Part shown: one piece after another, positions 32,877 through 42,420 of the stretch
Position numbering within the stretch: the first letter of the stretch is position 1
Layout: each line of letters begins with the position of its first letter
Assembly (NCBI GenBank): GCA_002363615.1
Contig: DEWK01000010.1
Coordinates: forward strand, 1-64,000
Origin: Lachnospira sp. UBA3212
Lineage (GTDB): Bacteria; Bacillota; Clostridia; Lachnospirales; Lachnospiraceae
Reading direction: 5' to 3'
Length of the DNA: 64,000 nucleotides
Made by a program: the position numbers and the translations under genes
Notes under the pieces: generated by a model
Databases searched by the model: none
The model's input: the letters and a program-made list of their open reading frames with translations, nothing else
What the model was told of the DNA's origin: nothing

Positions 32877-33824
32877 ATGGCAAATACAAAACTAAAGGTG
32901 AATTCTCCGGTCTTTAATCCGGATTTAAGAAAGTATATTGATGAGGTAAAGGCAAATCCTAGCCCTGAAAACAATGGAAAGGTATTTCAAGAGATTGCCA
33001 CCAAGGCAGAGTTTCTTTCAGGGGTAACGATTGATCGGGAGCCAATCGAAGCAGAGGATGGCTCTCGTGTGATTGCAGATGGAACCAACATGAATATGAA
33101 GTTGCTTGAAACCAAGAATAAGGAGGGGAAGATCCTTCGTTTCTATGCGGCCTTTACCGATTGGTCAGAGCTTAAAAAGTGGAAGGGAATATCAGAGGGG
33201 ATTACCACGGTTACCTTTGGATTCGATGATTATTACAAGTTAATTCAGGCAAATCCAGTGATCACTGGAGTCGTAATCAATCCATTTTCAGATAACATCA
33301 TTCTTTCTAAAGAGATGTTAGAACGTCTTCATGTAATCAAGGAAAATGATGGTAAGAATCCGGCTGCGGAAAGCAAGGTAGAGGAGAAGGAAGTAAAGAT
33401 TAACATCGGTGACTTTAACGAATTCCCTGTAATTCTTGCTGAAAATATGCGTGAGATTATGAGACAATATGAGACTGTTGAACGTGCTTGGCTTCGAATT
33501 ATGCAGGCAGAAAATCAGCAACCTCAGGTACTTTTAATAGCGGATATGGATCCAAGCAAGGTAGAAGAGGCTATGATTTCTCTTTTATCAGAATCGGTTA
33601 GAAAGCATATTGGAGAAAATGATAAGCTTACAGTGGTTCCACTGGATTCTGATTTTGGTAAGCAGGCGATCACCAATGCGGAGCCTTTCTTTGTACGTTC
33701 CGAGGATCTTGTGTTAAATGCACCTAAGGATCAGAAGAAGGTCGAGGAATTGGTAGAAGAAAAAGAGAAAGAAGAGCGGGAAAAGCAAAAAGGAAAATTC
33801 TCATTTTTTAAGAAAAAGAAGTAA
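32877..33824 (+). CDS. SseB-like protein
   Basis: A 315-residue cytosolic protein. Residues about 25-150 resemble the SseB N-terminal domain (FYAAFTDWSELKKW, TVTFGFDDYYKLI, GVVINPFSDNIILSK) and about 170-290 the C-terminal SseB domain. A Lys/Glu tail with FSFFKKKK ends the chain. SseB was first linked to serine sensitivity in E. coli; its molecular role is unclear. It lies between a membrane protein gene and glmM with short spacers. Confidence 0.8.
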   Translation: MANTKLKVNSPVFNPDLRKYIDEVKANPSPENNGKVFQEIATKAEFLSGVTIDREPIEAEDGSRVIADGTNMNMKLLETKNKEGKILRFYAAFTDWSELKKWKGISEGITTVTFGFDDYYKLIQANPVITGVVINPFSDNIILSKEMLERLHVIKENDGKNPAAESKVEEKEVKINIGDFNEFPVILAENMREIMRQYETVERAWLRIMQAENQQPQVLLIADMDPSKVEEAMISLLSESVRKHIGENDKLTVVPLDSDFGKQAITNAEPFFVRSEDLVLNAPKDQKKVEELVEEKEKEEREKQKGKFSFFKKKK

Positions 33825-33864
33825 GACTGAAAGGACACCCGGATGGTCCGGATGAGTGTGCGTT

Positions 33865-35220
33865 ATGGGTAAATATTTTGGAACAGATGGTTTTCGTGGA
33901 GAAGCTAATATTAATTTGACTGTGGAGCATGCCTTTGCAGTAGGCCGTTTTATCGGTTGGTACTATGGAAAACGAATGAATAAAAAGTGTCGTGTAGTGA
34001 TTGGTAAGGATACCAGAAGAAGCTCGTATATGTTTGAGTATGCGCTTTCTGCTGGTCTTACAGCTTCTGGAGCAGATGCTTATCTTCTTCATGTAACAAC
34101 AACACCAAGTGTATCCTATGTAACAAGAACCGAGGGATTTAGCTGTGGAATTATGATTTCTGCCAGCCACAATCCATTCTATGATAACGGAATTAAGTTG
34201 ATTAATGGGTCTGGGGAAAAGATGGAAGAAGAGGTCATTGCTGAAATTGAAAAGTATATTGACCATGAATATCAGGAGATTCCTCATGCTACCAGAGAGG
34301 AAATTGGTATGACCACCGATTATGCTGCAGGAAGAAATCGCTATGTAGGTTATTTGATTTCCCTTGCAACTCGTTCCTTTAAGGGAGTGAAGGTAGGATT
34401 AGACTGTGCCAATGGTAGTTCCTTTACCATTGCTAAAAGTGTTTTTGATGCCTTAGGTGCTACGGTTTATACCTTGGCAGATAAGCCAAATGGGTTAAAT
34501 ATTAATTTGGACTGCGGATCTACCCACATTCAAAATCTTCAGAAACTGGTGGTGGAAGAGGGCTTAGATGTTGGATTTGCCTTTGATGGTGATGCAGATC
34601 GTTGTCTTTGTGTAGATGAAAAAGGACAGGTGGTCGATGGAGACAAGATCCTTTATATCTGCGGAAAATATATGAAAAAGACCGGAGAGTTAAAGACCAA
34701 TAAGGTAGTGACTACCGTAATGTCAAACCTCGGTTTATATAAGGCTTTAGATAAAGCAAACATCGGCTACGAAAAGACGGCCGTAGGTGATAAATATGTT
34801 TACGAGAATATGAGAGAGTATGGTCATCGTTTAGGTGGTGAACAGTCAGGACATATTATTTTCAGTAAGTACGCTACTACCGGTGATGGAATTTTAACCT
34901 CTCTTCGTATGATGGAAGTTATGCTTGAGGAGAAGGAAAGCCTGTCAAAGCTGGGAGAAGAATTGGTAATCTATCCACAGAAACTTGTAAATGTAAGGGT
35001 TACCGATAAGACTACGGTTTTAGATGATCAGGTTTTAAAGGATGAAATTGCCAGAGTAGAAGAAGAACTTGGCAGTGAAGGTCGTGTTTTAGTTCGCCCA
35101 AGTGGTACCGAGCCATTGATTCGTGTTATGGTGGAAGCTAAGGAAGATGCAGATTGTGACCACTATACTACCCGGATTATTGAGAAGATGAAAGAAAGAG
35201 GCTACGTGAAGGAGGCATAA
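33865..35220 (+). CDS. glmM: Phosphoglucosamine mutase
   Basis: A 451-residue alpha-D-phosphohexomutase converting glucosamine-6-phosphate to glucosamine-1-phosphate for UDP-GlcNAc and peptidoglycan synthesis. Seen are the start YFGTDGFRG, the phosphoserine loop ISASHNP (Ser102), the metal loop DGDADR, the sugar-binding GGEQSGHI and the phosphate-binding RPSGTEPLIRV. GEQSGH and the N-terminal TDGFRGEAN argue for GlmM over phosphomannomutase. I start at ATG 33865, eight bases after the weak GGATGAG site, rather than GTG 33856. The aminotransferase gene follows directly. Confidence 0.93.
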   Translation: MGKYFGTDGFRGEANINLTVEHAFAVGRFIGWYYGKRMNKKCRVVIGKDTRRSSYMFEYALSAGLTASGADAYLLHVTTTPSVSYVTRTEGFSCGIMISASHNPFYDNGIKLINGSGEKMEEEVIAEIEKYIDHEYQEIPHATREEIGMTTDYAAGRNRYVGYLISLATRSFKGVKVGLDCANGSSFTIAKSVFDALGATVYTLADKPNGLNINLDCGSTHIQNLQKLVVEEGLDVGFAFDGDADRCLCVDEKGQVVDGDKILYICGKYMKKTGELKTNKVVTTVMSNLGLYKALDKANIGYEKTAVGDKYVYENMREYGHRLGGEQSGHIIFSKYATTGDGILTSLRMMEVMLEEKESLSKLGEELVIYPQKLVNVRVTDKTTVLDDQVLKDEIARVEEELGSEGRVLVRPSGTEPLIRVMVEAKEDADCDHYTTRIIEKMKERGYVKEA

Positions 35221-35221
35221 G

Positions 35222-36415
35222 ATGATTTCAGAAAAAATGATGGGCTTCGTAAAAAACAGTTCAGCCATTCGTGCCATGTTTGAAGAGGGTAAGAAGATGG
35301 CAGCAGAGTTTGGGGCAGAGAATGTATATGATTTTTCTTTGGGAAATCCCAATGTACCAGCTCCAAAAGAAGTAAACGAGGCCATTTGCCAGGTTATAGA
35401 AGAAGAGGATTCAGTCTTTGTCCATGGCTATATGAGTAACTCTGGTTATGAGGATGTACGCAAGGCCATTGCAGATCATATTAATGAACTTCACGGAACT
35501 GAATTTAAAGAAGAAAATATATGTATGACCGTAGGTGCTGCCGGCGGTTTAAATTCCATTTTAAAAGCTCTTTTAAATCCGGGGGATGAGGTATTAACCT
35601 TTGCCCCATATTTTGGAGAGTATCGTTCCTATGTAGGAAATTATGATGGAATCTTAAAGGTGGTAAGTCCAAATCTCCCGGATTTCCAGCCAAACTTAAA
35701 GGAATTTGAAGAGATGATTGGCCCTAAAACAAAGGCGGTTATTATTAATACTCCGAATAATCCTACCGGTGTAGTTTACACCAAGGAGACCTTGGAGCGA
35801 ATCGGCCAGATTTTAGAAAAGAGGCAGACAGAATATCATACGTCTATCTATCTGATTTCAGATGAACCATATCGGGAATTAGTGTATGACGGAGTGGAAG
35901 TTCCTTACGTTACAAAGTTTTATAAGAATACCATCGTCGGATATTCTTTTAGTAAGTCCCTTTCCCTTCCGGGAGAGCGAATCGGTTATCTGGTACTTCC
36001 ATCTGAAATGGATGATGCAGAAGATGTGATTAGTGCAGTGAATGTGGCTACAAGAATCTTAGGCTACGTGAATGCCCCATCTCTCATGCAGCGTGTGATT
36101 AAAAAATGTCTGGATTGCAAGGCGGATGTATCTTACTATGATCGCAACCGAAAGAAGATTTACCAGTCCTTAAAAGAGTACGGATTTGATTGTGTCCTCC
36201 CGGAGGGTGCCTTCTATCTCTTTATTAAGAGCCCTGTGGCAGAAGAAGGAGAATTTTGCAAGAAGGCCAAGGAAAAGCATATCCTGATTGTACCGGGTTC
36301 TTCTTTTGCTTGTCCCGGTTACGTGAGACTTGCTTATTGCGTATCTTATGAGACTATTTGCAATTCCCTTCCGGCATTTAAGGAGCTGGCAGAAGAATTT
36401 GGTCTTTGTAAATAA
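35222..36415 (+). CDS. PLP-dependent aminotransferase (class I/II)
   Basis: A 397-residue fold-type I aminotransferase of the aspartate aminotransferase family. SLGNPN near the start, NTPNNPTGVVY, SDEPYRELVYDG and the lysine in GYSFSKSLSLPGERIGY (Schiff base to PLP) are all present; YVRLAYCVS supplies the substrate-binding arginine near the end. Substrate could be aspartate or another amino acid. GGAGG lies six bases before the ATG; the start is one base after the glmM stop. HisC-like gene follows. Confidence 0.9.
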   Translation: MISEKMMGFVKNSSAIRAMFEEGKKMAAEFGAENVYDFSLGNPNVPAPKEVNEAICQVIEEEDSVFVHGYMSNSGYEDVRKAIADHINELHGTEFKEENICMTVGAAGGLNSILKALLNPGDEVLTFAPYFGEYRSYVGNYDGILKVVSPNLPDFQPNLKEFEEMIGPKTKAVIINTPNNPTGVVYTKETLERIGQILEKRQTEYHTSIYLISDEPYRELVYDGVEVPYVTKFYKNTIVGYSFSKSLSLPGERIGYLVLPSEMDDAEDVISAVNVATRILGYVNAPSLMQRVIKKCLDCKADVSYYDRNRKKIYQSLKEYGFDCVLPEGAFYLFIKSPVAEEGEFCKKAKEKHILIVPGSSFACPGYVRLAYCVSYETICNSLPAFKELAEEFGLCK

Positions 36416-36446
36416 TTAGGAAATGAAAAAACAGAATGGAGAAATT

Positions 36447-37505
36447 ATGTATTCATGGATGAAGAATGTGCGCCAAGTGGAGCCTTACGTTCCGGGTGAA
36501 CAGCCAAAGTGTACAGATTTGATTAAGTTAAATACCAATGAGTGTCCTTACCCACCGGCACCTGGTGTGGAAAAGAAGTTAAAAGAATTTAAGGTTGATT
36601 GTTTACGGCTTTATCCGGATCCGGAGGCAAGTGTTCTTACCTCGGCTATCGCAGATTATTATCAGGTAAAGCAGGAAGAGGTCTTTGTGGGAGTTGGTTC
36701 CGATGATGTACTGGGAACGGCTTTCTTGACCTTCTTTAACAGTGAGAAACCAATTCTTTTCCCGAATATTACCTATTCCTTCTATCCGGTTTGGGCATCC
36801 CTTTATGGAATTCCATATGAGACTCCAAAGTTAAAGGAAGACTTTACCATCCGGAAGGAAGATTATTTTAAGGAGAATGGTGGTATTGTGATTGCAAATC
36901 CCAATGCCCCAACGGGACTGGAGGCACCTTTGAGTGTCATTGAAGAAATCGTGGCAAAGAATCCTGATGTGGTAGTCATCGTAGATGAGGCCTATGTGGA
37001 TTTCGGGGCAAGTTCTGCTTATCCTTTGGTAGAAAAGTATGACAACCTTCTTGTGGTGCAGACTTTTTCAAAGTCCCGTGCTATGGCCGGTATGAGAATT
37101 GGATTTGCCATAGGTAATTCAAAACTGATTGCCTGTATGAATGCGGTAAAGTTTTCTTATAATTCTTATACTATGAACCAAACGACTCTTGCATTAGGAG
37201 TGGAGGCCATTAAGGATGATACTTACTTTAAGGAGACTCTTTCTAAAATTATGGCAACCAGAGAGAGAAGCAAGAAGGAATTAAAGGAACTTGGATTTAG
37301 TTTCCCGGATTCCAGGACAAACTTTATTTTTGCCAGCCATAAAAAAGTAAAGGCCAAGAAAATCTTTGAATATTTAAAATCAAAAAATATTTTCGTTCGA
37401 TATTTTAATCAGCCATTGATTGATAATTATCTGCGAATTACCATTGGAACAGAGGAAGAAATGGATCGGTTATTTGCCAACCTTCACGCCTTCCTAGACG
37501 AATAA
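36447..37505 (+). CDS. hisC: Histidinol-phosphate aminotransferase-like enzyme
   Basis: A 352-residue PLP enzyme. LNTNECPYPPAPG near the start, NPNAPTG, VIVDEAYVDFG and QTFSKSRAMAGMRIGFAIG (PLP lysine) match HisC, which converts imidazole-acetol phosphate to histidinol phosphate. No other his gene lies in the window, so a broad aromatic aminotransferase role is possible, and pheA lies a few kb away. ATG 36447 with GGAGA upstream is preferred over 36423. A terminator follows. Confidence 0.85.
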   Translation: MYSWMKNVRQVEPYVPGEQPKCTDLIKLNTNECPYPPAPGVEKKLKEFKVDCLRLYPDPEASVLTSAIADYYQVKQEEVFVGVGSDDVLGTAFLTFFNSEKPILFPNITYSFYPVWASLYGIPYETPKLKEDFTIRKEDYFKENGGIVIANPNAPTGLEAPLSVIEEIVAKNPDVVVIVDEAYVDFGASSAYPLVEKYDNLLVVQTFSKSRAMAGMRIGFAIGNSKLIACMNAVKFSYNSYTMNQTTLALGVEAIKDDTYFKETLSKIMATRERSKKELKELGFSFPDSRTNFIFASHKKVKAKKIFEYLKSKNIFVRYFNQPLIDNYLRITIGTEEEMDRLFANLHAFLDE

Positions 37506-37512
37506 GAAAGAG

Positions 37513-37551
37513 ACTGTTGTCTGGCGAAAGGCTAGGCAACAGTTTTTTTTC
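37513..37551 (+). terminator. Terminator after the hisC-like gene
   Basis: ACTGTTG (37513-37519) pairs with CAACAGT (37537-37543), followed by eight T's. Confidence 0.83.
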
Positions 37552-37602
37552 TTGACAAGAAAAATAAATCATAGAATACTCCTCTTTAAATCTCTGAAAA
37601 CC

Positions 37603-37631
37603 TTGTAAAATCTATGGGAAAAGGGTAAAAT
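37603..37631 (+). promoter_or_regulatory. Promoter of the pseudouridine synthase operon
   Basis: TTGTAA (37603-37608), 17-base spacer, TAAAAT (37626-37631), 48 bases before the ATG. Confidence 0.6.
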
Positions 37632-37678
37632 ATAGTTTGTCTAATTATGCCCAAATGAGAGCAAAGGAATGAAGATTT

Positions 37679-38440
37679 ATGAGAACAAAAGAAGTATTAA
37701 GAGATGGAGAAGAAGAGACAAGTTTTCGTCTCAATAAATATTTAAGTGAGGCTGGAGTGTGTTCTAGGAGAAAGGGAGATGCTCTAATCCAGGAAGGACG
37801 TGTTACGGTGAATGGCCAGGTAGCCACCATTGGACAGCGAGTAAGCAAAGAGGATGTCATTTGTCTGGATGGAAAGAAAGTAGAATTAGAGGAAGAACTT
37901 TTGTTTTATGCTTATAACAAACCGGAGGGGGTGGAATGTACGACTGCTCCTGAGGTAGAACATAATATTATAAAGGCTGTGGGATTGAAAAAAAGGGTCT
38001 TTCCTGTTGGGCGTTTAGATAAGGACTCCACGGGATTAATCCTCCTAACCAATGAGGGTTCGATTGTGAATGCCATTATGAAAGCATCCATGTTTCATGA
38101 AAAGGAATATGTAGTGCGGGTGAACCATACCATTACCGATGACTTTATTGAAAAGATGCGGGCAGGAGTTCGGATTGTTCAGTATGACAAAGAGAAAAAA
38201 CCTTATTATGTAACCACCAGGCCCTGTAGGGTTTGGCGGACAGAAGGAAAATTGTTCCATATTGTGCTTACGCAAGGCTATAACCGTCAGATTAGACGCA
38301 TGTGTAAGGAACTGGGCTATAAGGTGTTAGGTTTACAAAGAATTCGAATTATGAATCTTTTCTTGGGGGCCTTAGATCCGGGTCAATATCGAATCGTAAC
38401 AGATGAAGAAATCAGGGAATTAAAAAAACTGCTGAAATAG
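37679..38440 (+). CDS. rRNA pseudouridine synthase, RsuA/RluF-type
   Basis: A 253-residue enzyme that isomerises specific uridines in rRNA. An N-terminal S4 RNA-binding domain (RLNKYLSEAGVCSRRKGDALI, then GRVTVNGQ) precedes the catalytic domain with the catalytic Asp in GRLDKDSTGLILLT and the C-terminal QGYNRQIRRMCKELGY. RNRQI-type motif and length fit the RluF/RsuA branch; the target uridine is inferred only by family. It is followed within 15 bases by ligA. Confidence 0.92.
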   Translation: MRTKEVLRDGEEETSFRLNKYLSEAGVCSRRKGDALIQEGRVTVNGQVATIGQRVSKEDVICLDGKKVELEEELLFYAYNKPEGVECTTAPEVEHNIIKAVGLKKRVFPVGRLDKDSTGLILLTNEGSIVNAIMKASMFHEKEYVVRVNHTITDDFIEKMRAGVRIVQYDKEKKPYYVTTRPCRVWRTEGKLFHIVLTQGYNRQIRRMCKELGYKVLGLQRIRIMNLFLGALDPGQYRIVTDEEIRELKKLLK

Positions 38441-38451
38441 AGGTGGAACAG

Positions 38452-40419
38452 ATGAATGATGAAAAAAAGAGAAAGAGGCAAGAAGAACTAACTGAACTGT
38501 TAAATAAGGCTGCCAGAGCTTACTATCAGGAATCTAGAGAAATCATGCCAAACATTGAATATGATAGGCTTTATGATGAACTTTTAAAAATAGAAGAGGA
38601 AACAGGTAGGTTTTTATCTTCCAGTCCCACCCATATGGTAGGTTATGAGGTATTAAGTGAATTAGAAAAAGAGACCCATCCTCAGCCAATGTTGTCCTTA
38701 GACAAGACCAAGGATGTGGAGGTTTTGGGAAACTTTTTAGGAGACCACAAGGGAGTTATTTCCTGGAAATTAGATGGCTTAACCGTGGTATTAACGTATG
38801 AGGAAGGAAAACTTGCCAAGGCCGTTACCCGTGGAAATGGAGTGGTGGGAGAAGTCATTACCAACAACGCCAAGGTCTTTGATAATGTGCCCTTGTCTAT
38901 TCCCTTTCAGGGTCGTCTGGTCCTAAGAGGAGAGGCGATTATTAAGTACAGTGATTTTAATAAGATCAACGAAAGCCTGGATGTGGAGGCAAAATACAAG
39001 AACCCAAGAAACCTTTGCTCCGGTTCTGTTCGACAGTTAGATAATCGAATCACTCAAAAGAGACATGTGAATTTCATAGCATTTGCCTTGATTGAAGCGG
39101 AAGGAGTGGATTTTAAGAATTCCCTGATGGAAGAGTTTGCCTGGCTTTCCCACCAAGGATTTGCCGTGGTAGAGCATTATCTTGTGGGAAGAGATCAGAT
39201 CGCAGACCAGGTACATGCTTTTGAAAAAAAGATTCCAGACTATGACCTGCCTTCCGATGGTTTGGTAGTGATTTTTGATGATCTGGCTTATGGACAGTCC
39301 TTGGGAACTACCGCAAAATATCCGAGAAATGGCTTGGCTTTTAAGTGGAGAGATGAGCTTAAAACCACAAAACTTCTTAAGGTGGAGTGGTCATTAGGTC
39401 GAACCGGCCTAATTACACCAGTTGCCGTTTTTGAACCGGTGGAATTAGAGGGCACCACGGTTTCAAGAGCAAGCATTCACAATGTTTCCCTAGTAAAGGA
39501 ATTAGAACTGGGAATCGGAGATGAAATCAGTGTTTATAAGGCCAATATGATTATCCCTCAGATTGAAGAAAACTTCACCCGGTCTGGAAATCTTGAGATT
39601 CCAAAGATTTGTCCGGTGTGTGGAGGAAGTACCACCATTTCAAATGAGAATGGTACAGAGACTTTGATATGTACCAATCCGGCTTGTACCGCGAAACATG
39701 TAAAGCGCTTTGCCCACTATGTTTCCAGAAATGCTGCCAATGTGGATGGCTTGTCTGAAGAAACCCTTTTAAAGCTTATTGATCATGGTTGCTTAAAGAA
39801 TCTTTGGGACCTATATCATTTGCAGGAGCATAGGGATTTAATTATGCTTTTAGAAGGATTTGGAAAAAAATCCTACACCAAGCTGATAGAAGCCATAGAG
39901 GGTTCAAGACAGATAGACCCTGCCAATTTCCTTTATGCCCTTGGCATTAACAATGTGGGACTTTCCAATGCAAGGATGGTTTTGCAAAATTACAATGGTA
40001 ATTTGGATGCCATAGCAGAGGCTGACAAGGAAGAATTGGCAAAGATTTATGGAGTGGGTGATGTGATTGCAAAGTCAATCTATGAGTATTTCCATGAAGA
40101 AAAATCCAGGGAAGAATTTGAGAAATTAAGAAAAGAAATCACCTTAAATCAGGTAGAGATGATAAAGGGAAGTAGCCTTGAGGGGAAGACCTTTGTAATT
40201 ACCGGATCAGTGCATCACTTTGCCAATCGAGATGAATTAAAGGAAAAGATCCTTTCCCTTGGAGGAAAGGCTTCCGGAAGTGTAAGTAGTAAGACGTCAT
40301 ACTTAATTAACAATGATAATACTTCCACCAGTGGTAAAAATAAAAAAGCAAAGGAACTTGGAATTCCAATTATTACGGAAGATGAATTTTTTGCTATGAT
40401 ACAGGAAGGAGAAGACTAG
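38452..40419 (+). CDS. ligA: NAD-dependent DNA ligase
   Basis: A 655-residue ligase joining nicks in replication and repair. Domain Ia and the adenylation domain contain the AMP-lysine Lys106 in WKLDGL, then GDGLVG-like TRGNGVVGE. An OB fold, a four-cysteine zinc finger (CPVCGG...CTNPAC), tandem HhH motifs (ALGINNVG, IYGVGDVIA) and a C-terminal BRCT domain (GSSLEGKTFVITGSV) follow. Slightly shorter than E. coli LigA (671). ATG 38452 has AGGTGG 6 bases upstream; the GTG at 38443 lies within that site. Coupled to metA, whose ATG is one base after its stop. Confidence 0.96.
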   Translation: MNDEKKRKRQEELTELLNKAARAYYQESREIMPNIEYDRLYDELLKIEEETGRFLSSSPTHMVGYEVLSELEKETHPQPMLSLDKTKDVEVLGNFLGDHKGVISWKLDGLTVVLTYEEGKLAKAVTRGNGVVGEVITNNAKVFDNVPLSIPFQGRLVLRGEAIIKYSDFNKINESLDVEAKYKNPRNLCSGSVRQLDNRITQKRHVNFIAFALIEAEGVDFKNSLMEEFAWLSHQGFAVVEHYLVGRDQIADQVHAFEKKIPDYDLPSDGLVVIFDDLAYGQSLGTTAKYPRNGLAFKWRDELKTTKLLKVEWSLGRTGLITPVAVFEPVELEGTTVSRASIHNVSLVKELELGIGDEISVYKANMIIPQIEENFTRSGNLEIPKICPVCGGSTTISNENGTETLICTNPACTAKHVKRFAHYVSRNAANVDGLSEETLLKLIDHGCLKNLWDLYHLQEHRDLIMLLEGFGKKSYTKLIEAIEGSRQIDPANFLYALGINNVGLSNARMVLQNYNGNLDAIAEADKEELAKIYGVGDVIAKSIYEYFHEEKSREEFEKLRKEITLNQVEMIKGSSLEGKTFVITGSVHHFANRDELKEKILSLGGKASGSVSSKTSYLINNDNTSTSGKNKKAKELGIPIITEDEFFAMIQEGED

Positions 40420-40420
40420 A

Positions 40421-41404
40421 ATGCCTTTAAGAGTACAAAATGATCTACCGGCAAGATCAATTATTGAAAAAGAAAACATTTATGTTATGGATGAGAATAA
40501 AGCATTGACGCAGGACATTAGACCCTTAAAGATGCTTTTACTAAACCTTATGCCTTTAAAAGAGGATACAGAGATTCAATTTTTACGTTGTCTTTCCAAT
40601 ACCCCACTTCAGATTGACTTAACCTTTATGTATACGGCAACCTATGCCAGTAGACATACTTCGGCCAGTCATTTGAATAATTTCTATGTGACCTTTGATG
40701 AAATTAAGGATCAGAAGTTTGATGGGATGATTATTACAGGCGCTCCCATTGAGCAAATGGAATATGAAGAGGTTGCCTATTGGGAGGAACTTTGCAAAAT
40801 CATGGAGTGGACCAAGACCCATGTTACCTCCACCTTTCATATTTGTTGGGGCGCTCAGGCAGCTCTTTACTACCATTATGGAATTAAAAAGAAGATGTAT
40901 AAGGAAAAACTTTTTGGTGTATATAAGCACAGGGTTCTACACAGAAAGGTTCCGATTGCCAGAGGGTTTGACGATGTCTTTTATGTGCCACATTCCAGAT
41001 ATACCGGGGTGGATGAAGAGAAACTTGCTTCCTGCAAAAACCTTCGTGTCATTGCCAATTCCAAGGAAGCAGGGTCTTACATTATTATGACACGGGACGG
41101 CAAACAATTTTTTATTACCGGTCATTCCGAATATGATCGTATGTCTTTAGATTCTGAATACAAGCGGGATCTTTTAAAGGGACTTGATACCAAGCTCCCA
41201 TATAATTATTATCCGGAGGATGATCCAAATCAAAAACCGGACCTTACATGGCGGGCAGCTTCTAATTGCCTGTATAGTAACTGGATTAACTATTACGTAT
41301 ATGCAGCTACTCCATTTGATATTACTAAGGTCGGTGAAGAAGTGGATCATATCCATAAGTATCAGGAAAAAAATGAATTTGAAAATGAAGAGGAGAATCA
41401 CTAG
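40421..41404 (+). CDS. metA: Homoserine O-acetyltransferase, MetA type
   Basis: A 327-residue enzyme for the first committed step of methionine synthesis. The catalytic cysteine is Cys142 in FHICWGAQAA, and GHSEYDR supplies the His-Glu of the triad. The residue that sets acyl-donor choice is Glu111 in TGAPIEQM; studied MetA enzymes with Glu here use acetyl-CoA, those with Gly use succinyl-CoA. I therefore call it an acetyltransferase in the MetA fold despite the usual succinyltransferase name. A ~20-residue C-terminal extension (HIHKYQEKNEFENEEENH) is present. The sppA gene overlaps its stop. Confidence 0.93.
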   Translation: MPLRVQNDLPARSIIEKENIYVMDENKALTQDIRPLKMLLLNLMPLKEDTEIQFLRCLSNTPLQIDLTFMYTATYASRHTSASHLNNFYVTFDEIKDQKFDGMIITGAPIEQMEYEEVAYWEELCKIMEWTKTHVTSTFHICWGAQAALYYHYGIKKKMYKEKLFGVYKHRVLHRKVPIARGFDDVFYVPHSRYTGVDEEKLASCKNLRVIANSKEAGSYIIMTRDGKQFFITGHSEYDRMSLDSEYKRDLLKGLDTKLPYNYYPEDDPNQKPDLTWRAASNCLYSNWINYYVYAATPFDITKVGEEVDHIHKYQEKNEFENEEENH

Positions 41405-42420
41405 TGAAGTCAAAACAGATTGTTGGGATTGTTGTTGCAGGAGTGGTATTTATCGTATCAGGAGTAGCTGGGGTTTATACCAATAAATTTGCTGATTTGT
41501 ATGGAGATAAGCAGAGTTCTTATTTTAAAGAGTTAGAAAAACTTACTAAGGAAGCATCCATTGATCTTCCTACCACCGAGAATTATATTGGTCGTTTGGA
41601 TATTGTAGGAGAAATCAGTGAGTCAAGTTCGTCTGCCTTTGCCAATTCTTCGGGAGAGTATGACCATGAGCTTTATATGAAGTATGTAGATGAGATGATG
41701 AAGTCTGATAAGAACAAGGGAATCTTGCTTTATGTAAATACCCCGGGTGGAGCGGTTTATCAAACCGACGAGCTTTACCTGAAGCTGATGGAATACAAGG
41801 AAAAGACCAAGCGTCCAGTATATGCTTATTTTGCAGATCAGGCCTGTTCAGGTGGATACTATATTTCTATGGCAGCAGATAAAATCTATGCGAATCGAAA
41901 TACCTGGACCGGTTCCATTGGAGTTATGATTTCCATGGTGAATGCCAAGGGACTTTATGAAAAATTAGGAATCGAAGAAATCAATATTACCTCCGGTGCC
42001 AATAAGGCCATGGGTTCTGTCGGTCAGAAATTAAGTGAAGAGCAAAGGGGAATTTTACAAAGTCTGGTGGACGAATCCTATGATCAGTTTGTGGATATCG
42101 TTGCCAATGGCCGCAAGATGGACCAGGAGAAGGTAAGGGAATTGGCAGATGGGCGTATCTATTCTGCAAACCAGGCCTTGGAGGCGCATTTAATTGATCA
42201 GGTGGGAAGTTACGATGATTTACTGAAGAACATGAAGAAAGAGTGTAAGTTATCAAAAAATATTAAGATCTTTGAACTGGATCGTTCTACAAGCTCTTTC
42301 TGGTCAGGGCTATTTGGAAGAGCAGAGAAATTGATGCCTAAGTCAGAAACGCAAGCGACCAGTGAGTTAGTAGGAAAGTTGGAAGAGAAGAATTGGGAGT
42401 TGATGTACTATGCAGAATAA
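41404..42420 (+). CDS. sppA: Signal peptide peptidase SppA
   Basis: A 338-residue membrane-anchored serine protease that degrades cleaved signal peptides. One N-terminal membrane helix (about 5-25) is followed by the S49 peptidase domain. The catalytic dyad is Ser149 (QACSGGYYIS) and Lys201 (TSGANKAMGS), at positions matching the Bacillus enzyme. The oxyanion region VNTPGGAVY is present. It begins with GTG at 41404 overlapping the metA stop (TAGTG) and overlaps the next gene by eleven bases. Confidence 0.94.
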   Translation: MKSKQIVGIVVAGVVFIVSGVAGVYTNKFADLYGDKQSSYFKELEKLTKEASIDLPTTENYIGRLDIVGEISESSSSAFANSSGEYDHELYMKYVDEMMKSDKNKGILLYVNTPGGAVYQTDELYLKLMEYKEKTKRPVYAYFADQACSGGYYISMAADKIYANRNTWTGSIGVMISMVNAKGLYEKLGIEEINITSGANKAMGSVGQKLSEEQRGILQSLVDESYDQFVDIVANGRKMDQEKVRELADGRIYSANQALEAHLIDQVGSYDDLLKNMKKECKLSKNIKIFELDRSTSSFWSGLFGRAEKLMPKSETQATSELVGKLEEKNWELMYYAE

